DNA from: Pterois miles
Taxonomy: Eukaryota > Chordata > Actinopteri > Perciformes > Scorpaenidae
Length of the DNA stretch: 64,000 bases
Direction of reading: 5' to 3'
Assembly (NCBI GenBank): GCA_947000775.1
Contig: CAMQGK010000514.1
Coordinates: 6,603,501 to 6,667,500 of the forward strand
In this document: positions 1-12,064 of the stretch, piece by piece
Layout: every line of letters begins with the position of its first letter
Numbering within the stretch: position 1 is the first letter of the stretch
Translations under genes and position numbers: made by a program
The notes under the pieces: model-generated
Database searches by the model: none
Seen by the model: only the letters and a program-made list of their open reading frames with translations
What the model was told of the DNA's origin: nothing

Positions 1-1017
1 TCAGCTCCATTGTCACTGATACCTCATTCAGCTATATCCAACCCAGTGTGGGCGCATCCTCAGCTGTACATAGTGTACACAGTGCACTACATGAGAGTGT
101 ACTAACAGAAGTATCCGATTTGAGACACAGCTTTTAGTTGGAGGAGGGTTCCCCACTTTATTTCCTGAACTTTGTTCTCTGCTGGCACAGATGTTCTTCA
201 GTATACGCCACTCCACGGTTCCTTCCTTCCAGCTCGCCTGGTATTTAAAACGTTAAGGAGATTTCCATCCTTTCCTCCCAAACCACAGTCATTTATCTCT
301 CTGTTCCTGCCAGCTGATCTCTTCCTTCCATGCTTGAACTGACCTCTCTGTTTCCTCCACTGACTTCCTCCTCTGGAAATACTGTGAGCTGTGATTTGTT
401 ACCCGTGGCTTGTATTTACTGTAGTTCTCAACCTAGACCCTGTTTTCTCATCCGTTCTGATCAGTGTTGACTTTAATCTTGTTGGTTATTGTCAGTTAAG
501 GAGCTATTTGTCTTATGGCTCTCCAGTAAAACCCAAATAAACAAACTGATTCTCAAAAACCAACTCCAAAACACGCCATGGTATATCTTTTCAACAAATC
601 AGTGTTGACAGTAAAGATGCATGAATCTAATTTATGTTTGCATTAAATCATCATCATTGTGCTCATAGTTGCTCAAGGCTTTCTAGTCAAGTGATCACTA
701 GAGTCCTAATGTTTACACGAGAAAAAAAAGCAGAAATTGTTGCAGAAAAATCATTACCCAATCATCATTAGGCCATTAATCTTCATATCTGCAATTACAT
801 GGACTGATAACAGTTGCCAAGTCGTCCTCTTGAAACCAATAGATAAAGATGGAAGTAATGTGTCACTTTACTGAAATAAAACAAGACAAATGGGGCAAAT
901 AGAAGAAGTCCATCATGTTTCAGTCAGGATGTAAATGCATGAGAAAATATGCTTTGAGTATTTTCAATAATATGATTTCAACCTACCAATATCACAAATA
1001 TTGAGTATTGTGATGTT
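1..1017. other. Stretch with no recognised gene or repeat
   Basis: I see no supportable open frame and no repeat shared with the rest of the window. An AATAAA hexamer lies at 536-541, but nothing upstream looks like a coding exon, so I do not call a 3' end. The sequence is ordinary, mildly AT-rich DNA. Confidence 0.5.
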
Positions 1018-1020
1018 ATG

Positions 1021-1052
<32 letters not shown>

Positions 1053-1055
1053 TTG

Positions 1056-1106
<51 letters not shown>

Positions 1107-1126
1107 TATATGATATTATATATATG

Positions 1127-1190
<64 letters not shown>

Positions 1191-1228
1191 ATATATATAT
1201 ATATAAGATATTATATTATATAGAATCC
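1018..1228. repeat. Compound TA / poly-T microsatellite
   Basis: About 210 bases are made almost wholly of (TA)n runs broken by two poly-T tracts (about 1035-1060 and 1088-1105) and by repeated TGATATTA interruptions. Such arrays are hypervariable and can extrude cruciforms. The apparent open frame across it is low-complexity and not a gene. Array length in the assembly may be unreliable. Confidence 0.95.
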
Positions 1229-1744
1229 AAAATACTCTATCAATTTAAATTAACAGTTTGCCTACAGTCAATACTTTATTTGCAGAGATGCGCCGTCGGT
1301 GTGCCATCTCAAGGTAGTGCTGTAATGTATGACGTTACAGGGACTGAGACATGCAAATGTAGATCCTCTTCTGATTGCATAAAAAAAACTTTATTTTAAC
1401 TCAGATTTTGTGCATACGGTGGTGTGTTCTTTATACTGTGACAGTTTTCTGAAGATTAGATTTAAAATTTTCTAATTTTACTGGAGTTATGACTCAAATT
1501 AATACAAAGAGTGTGTGATGTTTGTGATGCTCAGAAAAATAATGTAGTCATCGTTTTACAACAGTTTCTAAGGAGAGGTTTGCTAAAACAAGACTCGGTC
1601 AAAACTGAGTACATGTCTGTGGATTTGTGGCTAAATTGTTATACTATTACATTAGTAGTTAGTGGTCATGTCTGTAATGTTAAATCCAGCGGTACGCATC
1701 ATTGAAGGCACTTGATTGGTCCCTGGTTCTCCGCCTGCTGATTC
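1229..1744. other. Stretch with nothing recognised
   Basis: Unique-looking AT-rich sequence. I found no coding signature and no match to other parts of the window. Confidence 0.4.
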
Positions 1745-2165
1745 AAACAGGAAACAACATGGCTGCCTGCTCGAAAACTTTCCGTTACGTTTAGTTATTC
1801 TGTATAAACAGTCCACCAAAATCTACTTCAGAGATCATTTTAAGTGAGAAATAGGCTGTGCCACTGCTGAGTCTGGTAATTTTAGGACTAGACCTCTTAG
1901 TTTGACAGCTCGGTCTAGGTTTCATGAGCGAGACGCGTCACGCTGGAGGGGTTAAGGACTGTTCCCGCCTTTTCATTTTGAAAGAGCAACAGCCAATGAG
2001 GAAAATCCAACACTTGGCCGACCAATCGTGGATCTTCATCACTCAGTGACAGACTTTTGTAGGACTGGCCCTCTATGGTCCAGCTGTAAAAGTGGTTTTG
2101 GGTCAGTGGACTTGCAATTCCAGCTACAGCCACTGGACCAAAGTTGTCTCATAGCCTAACTCCAA
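1745..2165 (+). repeat. Dispersed repeat, family F1, copy 1
   Basis: This stretch matches 45130-45470 in the same orientation. Shared blocks in order are GCCACTGCTGA, a cagctYggtc block, the GAGCAACAGCCA block, and an almost exact CTTCATCACTCAGTGACAG block. I recognise the type as a widespread teleost repeat, but I cannot name its class. Terminal inverted repeats are not obvious, so it may be an internal part of a larger DNA element. Confidence 0.75.
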
Positions 2166-2819
2166 TGCTACGCTGCTATTTCTTTCTTGTTTTTGATGTT
2201 TGCAGATCAGCAGAACAGTGTTTTTTCAGAGGTTCATCAAAAGTTATCTGGCACATCATCCTGTTGTATCTCAGCTGCTTCCTGAACTCCATACCACCAA
2301 ACTGCTCCCAACACTGGGATTTTGGAGAAGGTTTCTATATTCACCCCTGCACTCTCTCTGTGGCTTTCCTTTCACATTCAGTATCTTCTATGTCAATTGC
2401 AATGCTGATCATGACACTCAACTCTATCCTCCCTTTCCTTTTTAAAACACGGCTTGATGTGCACGTCATGCCTCTCTGGTCGTCACCTCCAGCTGGAGAT
2501 GCTCAAACTCAGTCTTGACAAGACTGCAGACGAACATGCCCTCTGCGCTCTGTCGCCTTTCACATCACCACAACGCCTCCCATCAAGACTAACAAGTGTC
2601 TGTATGAGCCGTCAGGGACCAAGAAATTAGGCTTGAGGAGTTTCTGGTCGGATGAAATGAAACAAGGGTTTCATTTGTCAAGAAGAGGCAGTTAAGTTAC
2701 TTTCACTCACTTTTTAGTGTGGAAATTAAAGTTGTAAATTTTACAATGGGCCATTTTCCAGTTCACAAAAGTACTGCAAAAAAAATGTGACGAGAGAAAT
2801 GCAGACGACCTTAAAATCA
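2166..2819. other. Stretch with nothing recognised
   Basis: A 124-codon open frame on the plus strand (2144-2518) has no family motif, and a second overlapping frame is also open. I treat both as chance. No repeat shared elsewhere in the window was seen. Confidence 0.4.
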
Positions 2820-3185
2820 GGTATTAAAGATGCTAAATGTGAGATTGGGAGTGTTTGTGTTGCCTCCTCAAGGCTGAAAACCATGAAAACATGATGAACA
2901 GTGCTGACAGAGCTAACAGTGTTTACCTGGGGGGGAAGTGGAGGGTGGACGCCACGCTTCTTCAGCGGTGCTGCCGGTAGGGAAGACATTATCATCTGCA
3001 ACCGCTGTATGAAAGCAGTGCAGAGCAGCAGCCGTCAACTAGCCAGTCGGCCACGCTCACGATTACAATACACACAGAGGGAGAGTGACTTCATTCTCTG
3101 CTCAGGTAGACATTACCCTCCGTTATGTCCTTACATAGCAAATAGTTGTTTGTTGTTTCAAATTTAACATCTTTAATATTAATGG
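2820..3185 (+). repeat. Dispersed repeat, family F2, copy 1
   Basis: The core 2989-3115 matches 14434-14612. Both share TTATCATCTGCAACCGC followed by a tatga-agcagtgca block, and later a cacacacaga-ggagagtgactt block ending in ctctgctcaggta. The second copy sits inside a TTAA-flanked MITE. The class is unknown. Confidence 0.8.
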
Positions 3186-5539
3186 TTTAACGGTGATTTT
3201 ATTATTCCAGTTTCTCCAGGTTATAGAGAAACTGTGAAATGTTATTGTCAGATGTGCCTCCTTTGCACCCCTTTGAAACACTCATCTATCATTTGACAAG
3301 AAATTAGACAGTCTTTATTTTAAGGATTTTATTTTAATCAATTATTGACGTGGTAATTGACTCAGATGTTTTGAAATTCTGTTCCCCTGTTTGATTGGTT
3401 GATACGAACAGTGGCCTCAGTATAAAGATGTGTTGTTGTGAATCTGATGCCTGATGAAGGTCCATGACCCAAACATTGTGTTTCTAATAAGTGTGAGGGG
3501 CTATGATTATGATATTAGTGTTATAAAATCTACTAAGGTATTAGTTTCACAGTTATGGGAGTGGATGGTTATATTGAAGTGCTTGTTACTCTGTAGGCTT
3601 GCTGTGTAAATATTCTCCCAGCAGTGATTTGTTTTTATAAGGAACACGATACGCTCAATGTTCAGGCACATAAATTGTTTAACGTGAGGTGTTAAATATA
3701 ATGAGCGTGTGTCTTAACTGAAATGTTGCTGTGTGTGCTACATGCTGTCAAGAACACACACCTTCCTGTATATGTGGCGCGAGTCTCGATGTCCCATCAG
3801 TCCTTGAACACTGACCCAATGTCCTGTGTGTGAATTGGCCATTTCTCCAGGCCCTGACAGCTGGGGGGCAGGCGTATCGCTGGCCGCCCGGCCGGACAGC
3901 TGCTCCTTCCCCTCGGCCTGCCCTCTAACAGTGGAGCCTTGTGCTGCGTCCGCCTTCCCTGAATGTCAGCACTCATGTAACTACGTCGCGCTTTCTCTCC
4001 ACCGCCCCCGTCTGTCCGCTCGCTCTCCTTCTCCCGGAGGACCGGCTCTGTTTATCTGTCGCACATTTGCACCTCTCCTTTTGTTTATGTTTCCCATCGT
4101 CTCTACTTTCTGCAAGAAGCCTGGCAGGTTATAAACTTCACCGCTGCAGAGTGAGAACTTTGCTGGATAGTAAACATCTTGCCACATTCCCACAACCACA
4201 GACATGAGTCATAATCCATCACCTTATATTATATACTAAAATATCCCTCTCGCAAAACAGCCACGGCTTATAAACTGTAACATTTAATGTCTTATAAAAT
4301 AAGTGAGGAAACGGCTCACCGCTACAGTGAGAGCACTCGTGGTATTGGGTGGGTGTCACGTCCTAACCTCATATTTAGGAATGTAGCCTGTGTGTATTTT
4401 TGTTATGAAGGAAAATTATCTCGCGGGTGAAAATAAGCACCTTGGACATGGTTGAACTTGCGCTCGGAAGCATGACACCATGTCAAGTCCAGCCGAGGAA
4501 TGCTAATGCAGGAGGCACTAAGTTAGGCTCCCACATCAAGGCATGAAGGATGGGCCGATCCTGTCAGATCGTCTCCAGCGGGAAGAGGCTGCAGCAGGAT
4601 CAGTCACACTCTGCTTGCAACATGACTGATCTCAGAGGTCAAAGGGCAGCGCTGTAAAGGCTCGGAGTGGAATAAAGATGCATCAGTGCAGCAATGTGGG
4701 GGAAACGCTGGTGATTTATCCTTCAGCATAAATATAGAACAGAGGAAGAGACAGGATGAAAGAAAATGGAAATATCAATCAGGCATAATGGAAACAAATT
4801 AATCCCGTCACACTCGAGGTGTATTTTTTTTCAATTATGGCAAATGATCAATTAATCTATAGTGAAGTCACTGATGAATACAAACCATAATATATAACGT
4901 TCTTAATGGCAAACATGACCGCAAATCCAAACGATGGACGTCCCTTGACACAATATGTGTGATGCTGCTGCGGGACGACGCAAAAGCTAATCCAATTAAA
5001 AACGCAATGCCAAACATATTTCCCTTTTATGCATGAGTACATCTTTCATCTTTTCATTTCGTTTTTGAATGTCTCGTTAGAACGTGTCACAGAAATGTTC
5101 CCAGAGAAATGTCTCACCACAGTTATTTGGTTTGATTTCACCAATGAAGAGAAATCTGCTGCAATGCAGACCAAACCTACACGCAGGTTTACTTTGTAGT
5201 TAGGTGCATATTAAAAGCTTATGCATCCAATTTCTCCATCCAGTCGTCCCAGTGATTATTCTTGCCTGAAACCTGCATGTATTTCATCATATGAAAGTAA
5301 TTTTAACTAGCAAGAGCTACAGAAGTTTGCATGACCGCTGATGCTGCTTTCAAACCACATGAAATGTCTGAATACACTGTGCTGGCTGAGAAAAAAAATA
5401 ACAAGTTCAAAAATAGATATCAAATCTATTTTGTTTTGTGGGTGCCATCATGACTATCTGGTGTACCTGGTGTACCCATGTCAGTGAGCCACCAAAGACA
5501 AAATGATTTTAACCCAAATACAACAAACCACAGCTAAAG
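3186..5539. other. Long stretch without gene; small GC-rich patch
   Basis: No gene or shared repeat was recognised. The piece 3840-4040 is clearly richer in G and C than its surroundings and has several CpGs. Open frames in two plus-strand phases cross it (3826-4134 and 3941-4207). Neither carries a domain I know, and a frame that is open because of GC-rich composition is expected. Around 4500-4640 the sequence is also less AT-rich. Confidence 0.4.
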
Positions 5540-5835
5540 ATGTGAAGGTAAATTCATATTTTCACTGTCACACAGCGGCTACAGCTGATACACCATCCCG
5601 ACAAGCTCGGGTAAACACTGTGATCTCTGTCAGCACTTCCGCTGTTGTTTGCGCTGTTTAGCGCTGTTAGCACCATTAGCTGTGAGCCGCTTCTCGTCGT
5701 CGCCACATTGAGAGCCGTTGAGAGGCAATAGAAATGCTCCCATTCCTGTATTCATTTAGCACGTATAAAATGCCCCAAAAAACATGGAGGCTGCACCGCA
5801 GAGTAAGTTGTCTGTACACTTGCTAAAGTAAAATC
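5540..5835 (-). repeat. Possible F2-related fragment, reversed
   Basis: The reverse complement of 5611-5638 matches 2899-2926 (agtgctgacagag, then acagtgtttac) with few differences. Outside this short block the two regions diverge, so this could be a partial copy, or a different family that shares one segment. Confidence 0.35.
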
Positions 5836-5924
5836 AGTTTGTCAGTGTTTATTTGTTGGAACCTGTTTTTTATGTTTGGTGACGTGGAGGTGGGAACCTC
5901 TGAGTTGTCTCTAAAACAGCATTA

Positions 5925-6090
5925 ATACCTGCAAAACTAATGGCGTCCTCATTAGTCTCTGCTGTACTTGCATGCTAACACACTAAACTAAGATGATGAA
6001 CATGTAAACATAGCTGCTCAAAACATCAGCATGTTAGCATTGTTATTATAAGGCACGACTGTTCCTATAAAGACAACCTCTCAGAGCCAG
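5925..6090 (+). repeat. Dispersed repeat with GCATGCTAACA motif
   Basis: The stretch has a gcatgctaaca block, then actaagatgatgaacatg, then catcagcatgttagcattg. I know this order from a very common teleost interspersed repeat. Short pieces of the same kind appear near 38818-38840 and 54600-54630. The class is not clear to me. Confidence 0.55.
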
Positions 6091-7129
6091 CAGCATGGCT
6101 GTACACTGTAATCTGAAAATAATCTGAAATATGTAGATCTGCCTGCAATTAACCAGCTGTTAAATGTCCCTGTGAACAACATTCAAAATCTGTAGTCTTC
6201 CATCCTGAGCTCTCATTTTAAACCAGTGGAAAAAATGAACATATACAGCATAATTTACATTGCACATGCCCACGCATACAGCTGAGTGTGGAAGAAATGA
6301 GTAGAGAGGAATGAGCACAATGCTTGTATGTCAAGCCGTGTCTTTATACCTTGATCTCTCTTAAATGCAAATCCTCCCTGGAGGTCATGTGTCTTTCATG
6401 CATGTGGGAGCATGCTACCTCAATTTCAACCACTGTGAATGCTTTCAGATCAAGATGCTTGTGTGCGCGGTTGTGTGTACATGTGTGATTGTGGTTATTG
6501 TTCTCTGCGTGTGACAGTTTGGTGATTTGTTTGGTGCTATGCAGCACCAACTGGTTGATCCAGCTTTTTCAAATCTCTCATTTAGAGGAAGCGTCTCTAT
6601 GTGAACGCCGGTTTCACCGTCTTTCACTATTATGGCTTGTTCCTCTCAACAGAGCACTAAAACCCTCATGTGTAAATCTCTGCCTCGGTGTGAAAAAAGT
6701 GCACAGGTCATCATAATTGTGTGTATGATTTCCAGGATGACAGTGATTTATTATGGTGGCAGTTTAACTGCACATCCCCCACTCTTTAATTTTCATTCTT
6801 GTGCTCTCTTTCTGCCTCTCACCCTGCATGGCCCTTCTTCTCCTGTTTGAATTAGGAATGTAAACGATCACCCTCAGGGTCAAAAGGAAAAGGTCAGCCG
6901 TTTTCACGCAATGCTCAATATGCAAATTTCAAGGCAAATATCAGGATCTTGCAGCCAGCGGGGACACAATTACTCAGATTCCTCATTGGGAGTGGTGGTG
7001 GAAGAAGATTTCTGAGAATAGATCTGCACACATGCCAAAGCTAAGAGTTAATGAAGCACATAATGTGGATGGAGCCGTAAAAAAAGCTAAAGCTAAAAGC
7101 TTTTTCAAATTTTAACAGATTTTGAAAAT
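6091..7129. other. Stretch with nothing recognised
   Basis: Short overlapping open frames (for example 6489-6850) occur in several phases and look like chance. No repeat shared elsewhere in the window was seen. Confidence 0.4.
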
Positions 7130-7680
7130 GTGAGACCCCACACATAGCGACATGTTATGTTCAGTTTAACAGTTTTGTTCCTATAGTGTGTGGAGAGCAA
7201 CGATTTAGCCAAAACAGCACAGGACGTTCATGAACAATGAGTCCCGACTGAAAATAAAATGGAAATCTTGCAAAATTTCGCACGATCAAAATTGACTTCA
7301 GTGTAAACAAACATGGAGGACGACGGGCAGGAAGAATTAGGGACGTTCGCTTTTACTTTGTAGTAAAAAAATTCACAAAGGATGGATGGATAGATAAACA
7401 CTTGTGTGGTTGCCACAAATCAACAAGCTGGTCCATTTCTGAGTCCATCTTATGACTACGTTATGCTTTGTATTTTGCATTAGCTGCATTAGCCACAGCC
7501 GCCATGATGGCGGTGGTTTTCTTTCCACTTCAGTCAACTCTGTTTTTTTCCCACGTGACGTCATCGGTTGTCCTCTGTGTTCCCCACACACAACAGGATA
7601 TCCAATCGTAAATACTGAAAATTTAATATTTATGATTTATTTATTTGATCATGGATGTAAAAAGCATACCTCACACCACG
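7130..7680. mobile_element. Probable non-autonomous DNA transposon remnant
   Basis: The tract has GACCCCACACA near its left side and CCCCACACACAACAGG at 7583-7598, followed by a hairpin-forming segment (7606-7640). It also holds a palindrome, CCGCCATGATGGCGG (7501-7515), and a CACGTG next to an exact TGACGTCA octamer (7557-7564). These pieces are familiar from teleost MITEs, but I cannot place the ends. The limits given are approximate. Confidence 0.4.
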
Positions 7681-8865
7681 GGAATATGTGGAAAGATCAT
7701 CTTTAGAACCATTAAAAAGTTGTTTGAGGGGGGAATCGAGCCCAAAATCCTCTTGATTCTCGTGTGGTGTGTACTAAGTATAAGATTTGATTTCACTTAT
7801 TTTATGGTGCTGCAGTTAAAGGAGAAAAATATTGTTTGCCTAGCGTTTGCTGTCGCTCTTGTTTATGTCCTGGTGTGAAGAATTTCTCTGTTCCCCCAGT
7901 CTGTGTAAATCTCAGGTGCAGGGAGGTATGTAGTTGTGTGTTTATGGAGCTCCCTGCAGAGTAGATTGGGGTAATTACACATCTAAAGCCCCTCATATAA
8001 AAACATGCTCTTTGTCCTGCCGACAGGGAGCCTGGCTGGGGGTCGTGGAGTGCATTCAGACAACAACAGTCCAAGGATCAGATTTAAATGTGTCACTGGA
8101 TTCAAGGCGTACAAACAGAGACACTCACAGATATGTAAGTGCATCATATGTACATTTTATTTTGTGTTTAGCCAGAGGAATAGTAAGTTTAAGATGAAGT
8201 TGGTTTCAGTGCAGTTGATGCATTGTAAACTTTCCAGTAATGCATAAAAACTTGTTTGTATTCTGCCCTGGAGGTTGTCAGTGGGTGGCATTCGAAGAGC
8301 AAATGTCAGAGATGGATGTGTAATCAAAACAGGGAAGTGAAAATATTGAAAGACTCACTGAAAAATGAATGATTCTAGATAACACTCCCGGAAGACATAA
8401 CATTTTTAAAGGTCAGCTTAATACTGTAGAAAGAGCAAGTAGCACACTAGTTTTATTCCACCCCTACAAAATACACGGTGTCACTGCTTAGTGGATGCAA
8501 ACAGACGCTCCATCCTACATCCTGACCGGCTTGCACCCACCACCTCCGAAGCAGCAGCACAAACCCACGTGGAATCACGACATCGCTGGAAGTCCGATAA
8601 TTAGCAGCTGTTGAATTTGTTGTACTAAAAGAGCTTCAGCCAGGAGCGACGAGTGTGCAGGTGTAAAGAACCAAAGTCATTGCTATCTGTTATTCAAGAT
8701 TACATTTCATTTATTTGTAGCACATCAGACAATTATTTCTTTGTGATTATATAATGTCACAGTGATATGAATATATAGAAACATCAAAAATAACTGCAGT
8801 CAGATAATCACCTCACCAGTTCTGCTATTAGCATCCATTCACAAGCAGCGAAACAGGGATAATAG
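7681..8865. other. Stretch with nothing recognised
   Basis: No coding signature. Short overlapping open frames at 7934-8247 lie in different phases with no known motif. Confidence 0.4.
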
Positions 8866-9231
8866 TAGGGCTGCAACTAACGATTGTTTTCATTGTCAGT
8901 TAATCGGTTTTCTCAGTTAATCAGTTAGTTGTTTGGTCTATAAATTGTCAGTAAATGGTGATAAATGTCGATCACTGTTTCCCAAAGCCCCACATGACAT
9001 CCTCAAAGGTCTTGTTTTGTCCATAACTCAAAGATATTCAATTTACTTTCATAGAGGAGTAAAGAAACCAGAAAATACTCACATTTAAGACGCTGGAATC
9101 AGAATTTTGAGTTTATTGCCCTAAAAAACACTCAAACCAATTATTCTATTCATTATTATATATTATATATACATTATCAAAATAGTTGGTGATTAATTTA
9201 ATATTCGATGTGTTAATTGTTGCAGCTGTAG
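8866..9231 (+). mobile_element. AGGGCTGCAAC-type MITE (hAT-like), copy 1
   Basis: The element begins TAGGGCTGCAACTAACGATT and ends with the inverted form ttaattgttgcagctgta. The interior matches 59959-60292: gttgtttggtctat, gtcgatca-tgtttcccaaag, cataactca and tcatagaggagtaaag in the same order. It is about 366 bp and has no coding capacity. The TAGGG ends suggest a hAT-type non-autonomous element, but no 8-bp target duplication is clear. Confidence 0.9.
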
Positions 9232-9394
9232 ATTATAGTATAGAGTGATACTTTAATCTGTTCTGTGGGAAAACTGCCGTGGTGCTTATGCAAATTCCTG
9301 CTGGGAGACCGAATGGAAATAAGGCTGAAGGATCAGAAATATAATACTGATCTTGGCTGAAAACACAGGGAAACAAAGTCAAAACAAATATTTC

Positions 9395-9865
9395 AGAGGT
9401 GTCGAAGTTAACGCGAAATAACACGTTAGCGTGAATTTGTTTTAATGGCACAAATTTATTTAATGTAATATGCGATTTTTAATTAACCTCTTAAAAATCT
9501 GATGGGCCGCCAGTATTTGAGGTTATAGCAGGCAATAATAGAAATAATAATAAAATAATAATAAGAAATCCATTGATTCCAATCATGTCCTACTAACTTG
9601 TGAAAGAGGCTAAATAATTAAATATAAATGAATTATATATTACTGTAAATTGTGGTGAGGAATGGCCATTTAAAAAGGGATTTATTGACCGCTGACCTCA
9701 AGATATGTTAATTGTAACGGGATGCTATGGGTTCCCACAAGTCTGTGTTGTTAATTGATTTCCAATAATAAATTTAGACATACATTTGCATAAATCAGCA
9801 TATTTGCTCACTCCCAGAGTATTATTTGGACATATTTTGGGTAAACAGTTTAGCATGAATATCTT
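9395..9865 (-). mobile_element. AGGGCTGTCAA-type MITE, decayed reverse copy
   Basis: The left end (gtgtcgaagttaacgcgaaataacacg) corresponds to the terminal repeat of the family. It is followed by degenerate family sequence: 'ctgacctcaagatatgt', 'gggttcccacaagtct', 'gatttccaataataaa' and 'catatttgctcactc'. An AT-rich triplet run near 9535-9565 interrupts it. It is the most diverged of the seven copies seen. Confidence 0.75.
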
Positions 9866-11262
9866 GACCTCAGACTATGACAGATCTGTTTAACATTTAC
9901 ATGTGAAATTTACAGAGTAAGTTCATATTTGATATTTGGCATTTCGGAGGAACCAGCTTATTTATGCATAATATATTTTATTTCTTTCATCACAGACTTT
10001 TTTGTAATCCTTTTGTTAACAGGAAAATTGCGTCTTCCTGCTTGATTAGTTGACCAATTTTGCTTTTTTCATGCTCAGTGGCTTATTTCTAAGGAACTTA
10101 TGAGCATGTCTCTGCTTTTGTGTGATTCTTGGTGGAGAAACAGTTTTACAGATCTATTAAATCAACTCGTCAGTCCATATTGATATTGGGAGTGATTTTA
10201 CAACATAAAGGATCTGAGTATTGCTTGATGTGACAGAGACAAAGGTGCAAGTATCAGAGGAAGTGACTCACTCCTGTCACTACAAGTGAGCAGGAAATGA
10301 GGCTGCTGTTGTCTTGGAAGTATCTAGGTACTTAAACAACAGACAGGAGGGCAGAGACCAGGTCTTTGTGAAGGCTCTAGGTGTGAACAGCTCACAGGTT
10401 TTTCCTAACAGTGTTATCCAGGCGGTATGAACATGCTCGGGAAAGCTGCTGGCTCATAGCCCTCAGACTGTGAGGGGATTAGGCGTAAACCAGACTTGAT
10501 CTGAGAAAACACATCCTCAACTACCAACAGTGAACTGATGCAGCTTTACAACACACCTTCAGCCTCCATATTGTCTCCCTAAAGTGCAGCAAAGAGTGGG
10601 TTAGGAGCATTTCTTTGTGCTAGCAGTCAGCGCTTTCTGCCCAGAAAGCTTTACCCTCCGCCACCACAGAGAGTGTTGTATTTTTGAATTCCTTTGCTTC
10701 AGACTCATCTATATACGAACACTTTTCACCAACTGTCTCTGCATCACATACAGTGTGCATCAGTGAGTCTGCAGAGGGCATATATAGAAAGTGTGTAGGC
10801 ATCAGCAAAGCAGTAACAACAGCTATTCTCCTCAACAACAGTATTCGATTTGCAGATGCAGACATGAGGAGTGCCAGTGAAAATGTGACTCCAATTTTGG
10901 TGATTTTCATGTTTTCACTTCAATCGAATCGAAGAATGAAATACTCCTCTGGGGCTTCAGAAACCTCGACCACATTTGGTCTTATGAAACCCTTTGAAAT
11001 CCCACTGGTTAAACTTAAAAAATATGCTTGGTGGTCATGCTTAAAACAAGACAGCTTTTCTTTACTCCTGAAAAGTTCATATTTTGGAGAGTTCTCACTC
11101 AATAGTGGTGATATGTGCTATTCCAAGCTCTTTGAAATGAGATGAAGAACACATACGTACAGCAAAAATGTCATTACACATGACTGCTTTGTCTGACAGT
11201 TACTGTCAGACTTTATATAAAGACAGATGAGACGTAAAACGTATGTCTGTCTGACATGACGT
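9866..11262. other. Stretch without supported gene; open frames on both strands
   Basis: Between 10620 and 11145 both strands are unusually open. The plus strand has 153 codons (from a TTG, not ATG, at 10684). The minus strand has two frames in the same phase (11102-10920 and 10910-10620) separated by one stop. I recognise no domain. A frame this long is expected about once by chance in a window of this size. A weak hairpin of gtctg/cagac type lies at 11190-11250. Confidence 0.35.
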
Positions 11263-12064
11263 TTAAAGGGACAGTGCGGATTTGGTGGCATCTAATGGTG
11301 TGGTTGCAACCAAGCGAGTGCCTATCAGCTCACTCTTCTCTTTCCAAGACTGCGGTAACGTGAGCCGCCAAGTAGGCTTGCCGTGATAGTCCATGTTACC
11401 GGTGTTGCACTGTGTTCGGGCATACACTGATTACAGTACTTTGTCATAAAAATAAAACCCATTTAGTTCATATTCACATATCGGCGGCTTGTTATCGATA
11501 CATAGCCAGACGACGGACGCTACAAACTGAAAGTGAAGGAGTCGGTCAGATTTGACTCACAGATATGATGATGTAAGGGAACCATAACGTAATGAGGAAT
11601 ATAAGGACAGAGCAGTCATAGCCGGTGTGGGTGGGTGAGGGGTGTAGGGGGATATCTGGAGCCCTGCTGAGAAAGCAAGAGCGGAGAGGACAGACAGACA
11701 GCAAGCAGAAAAAAGAAAAAAAAGAAAGTGTTGCATAGCATTATCTTTTCTTGTGTGTAAAAAGGGGGGAATGAGGGGTGATAAAAAAACAAAACAAAAA
11801 ACTTAATAGGGGGAAGCTCAGAACTAAAACTCTGTTCTCTTAAGGTGGACCAGCTCTTCTCCTTAAAGTGATGAACCACTCCTGCATTTTTCTCCTCTTT
11901 TAATGAAGTATTAATATTTCTCTTAACCGTTTAAGTGATAGCATTAATTGGTTAAAATGCGTAATGCCGGTTAATTATTCACATCTCTAGAAAACATAGG
12001 TTTGAATATTAGATTCCATTTCTGCTAATAGATTCCCCCCAAATGTTACGCACTGTTCCTTTAA
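11263..12064 (+). mobile_element. TTAA-flanked MITE, copy 1, with foreign interior
   Basis: The left end is ttaaagggacagtgcgg, followed by ggtggcatctaatggtg. The right end is gattccatttctgctaatag, then gcactgttcctttaa. These ends match 47200-47570. The interior (about 11460-11990) is not shared and is partly purine-rich. It includes a piece near 11925-11985 that resembles another MITE end (tcacatctctag), so one or more insertions have enlarged the element. TTAA at both ends fits a piggyBac-type target site, though it could be part of the inverted repeat. Confidence 0.75.

Noticed and set aside
536..541. AATAAA as a polyadenylation signal of an upstream gene
   Set aside because: No exon-like sequence precedes it. 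AATAAA is frequent in AT-rich DNA.
1001..1189. Y/I/F-rich open frame
   Set aside because: Translation of TA and poly-T tracts.
3826..4134. 102-codon frame as an exon with an upstream acceptor (ttctccag)
   Set aside because: GC-rich composition explains the openness. A second phase is also open, there is no donor I would trust, and no domain.
10684..11145. 153-codon plus-strand frame as a gene
   Set aside because: Starts at TTG and not ATG, has no family motif, the opposite strand is equally open, and the length is near chance expectation.
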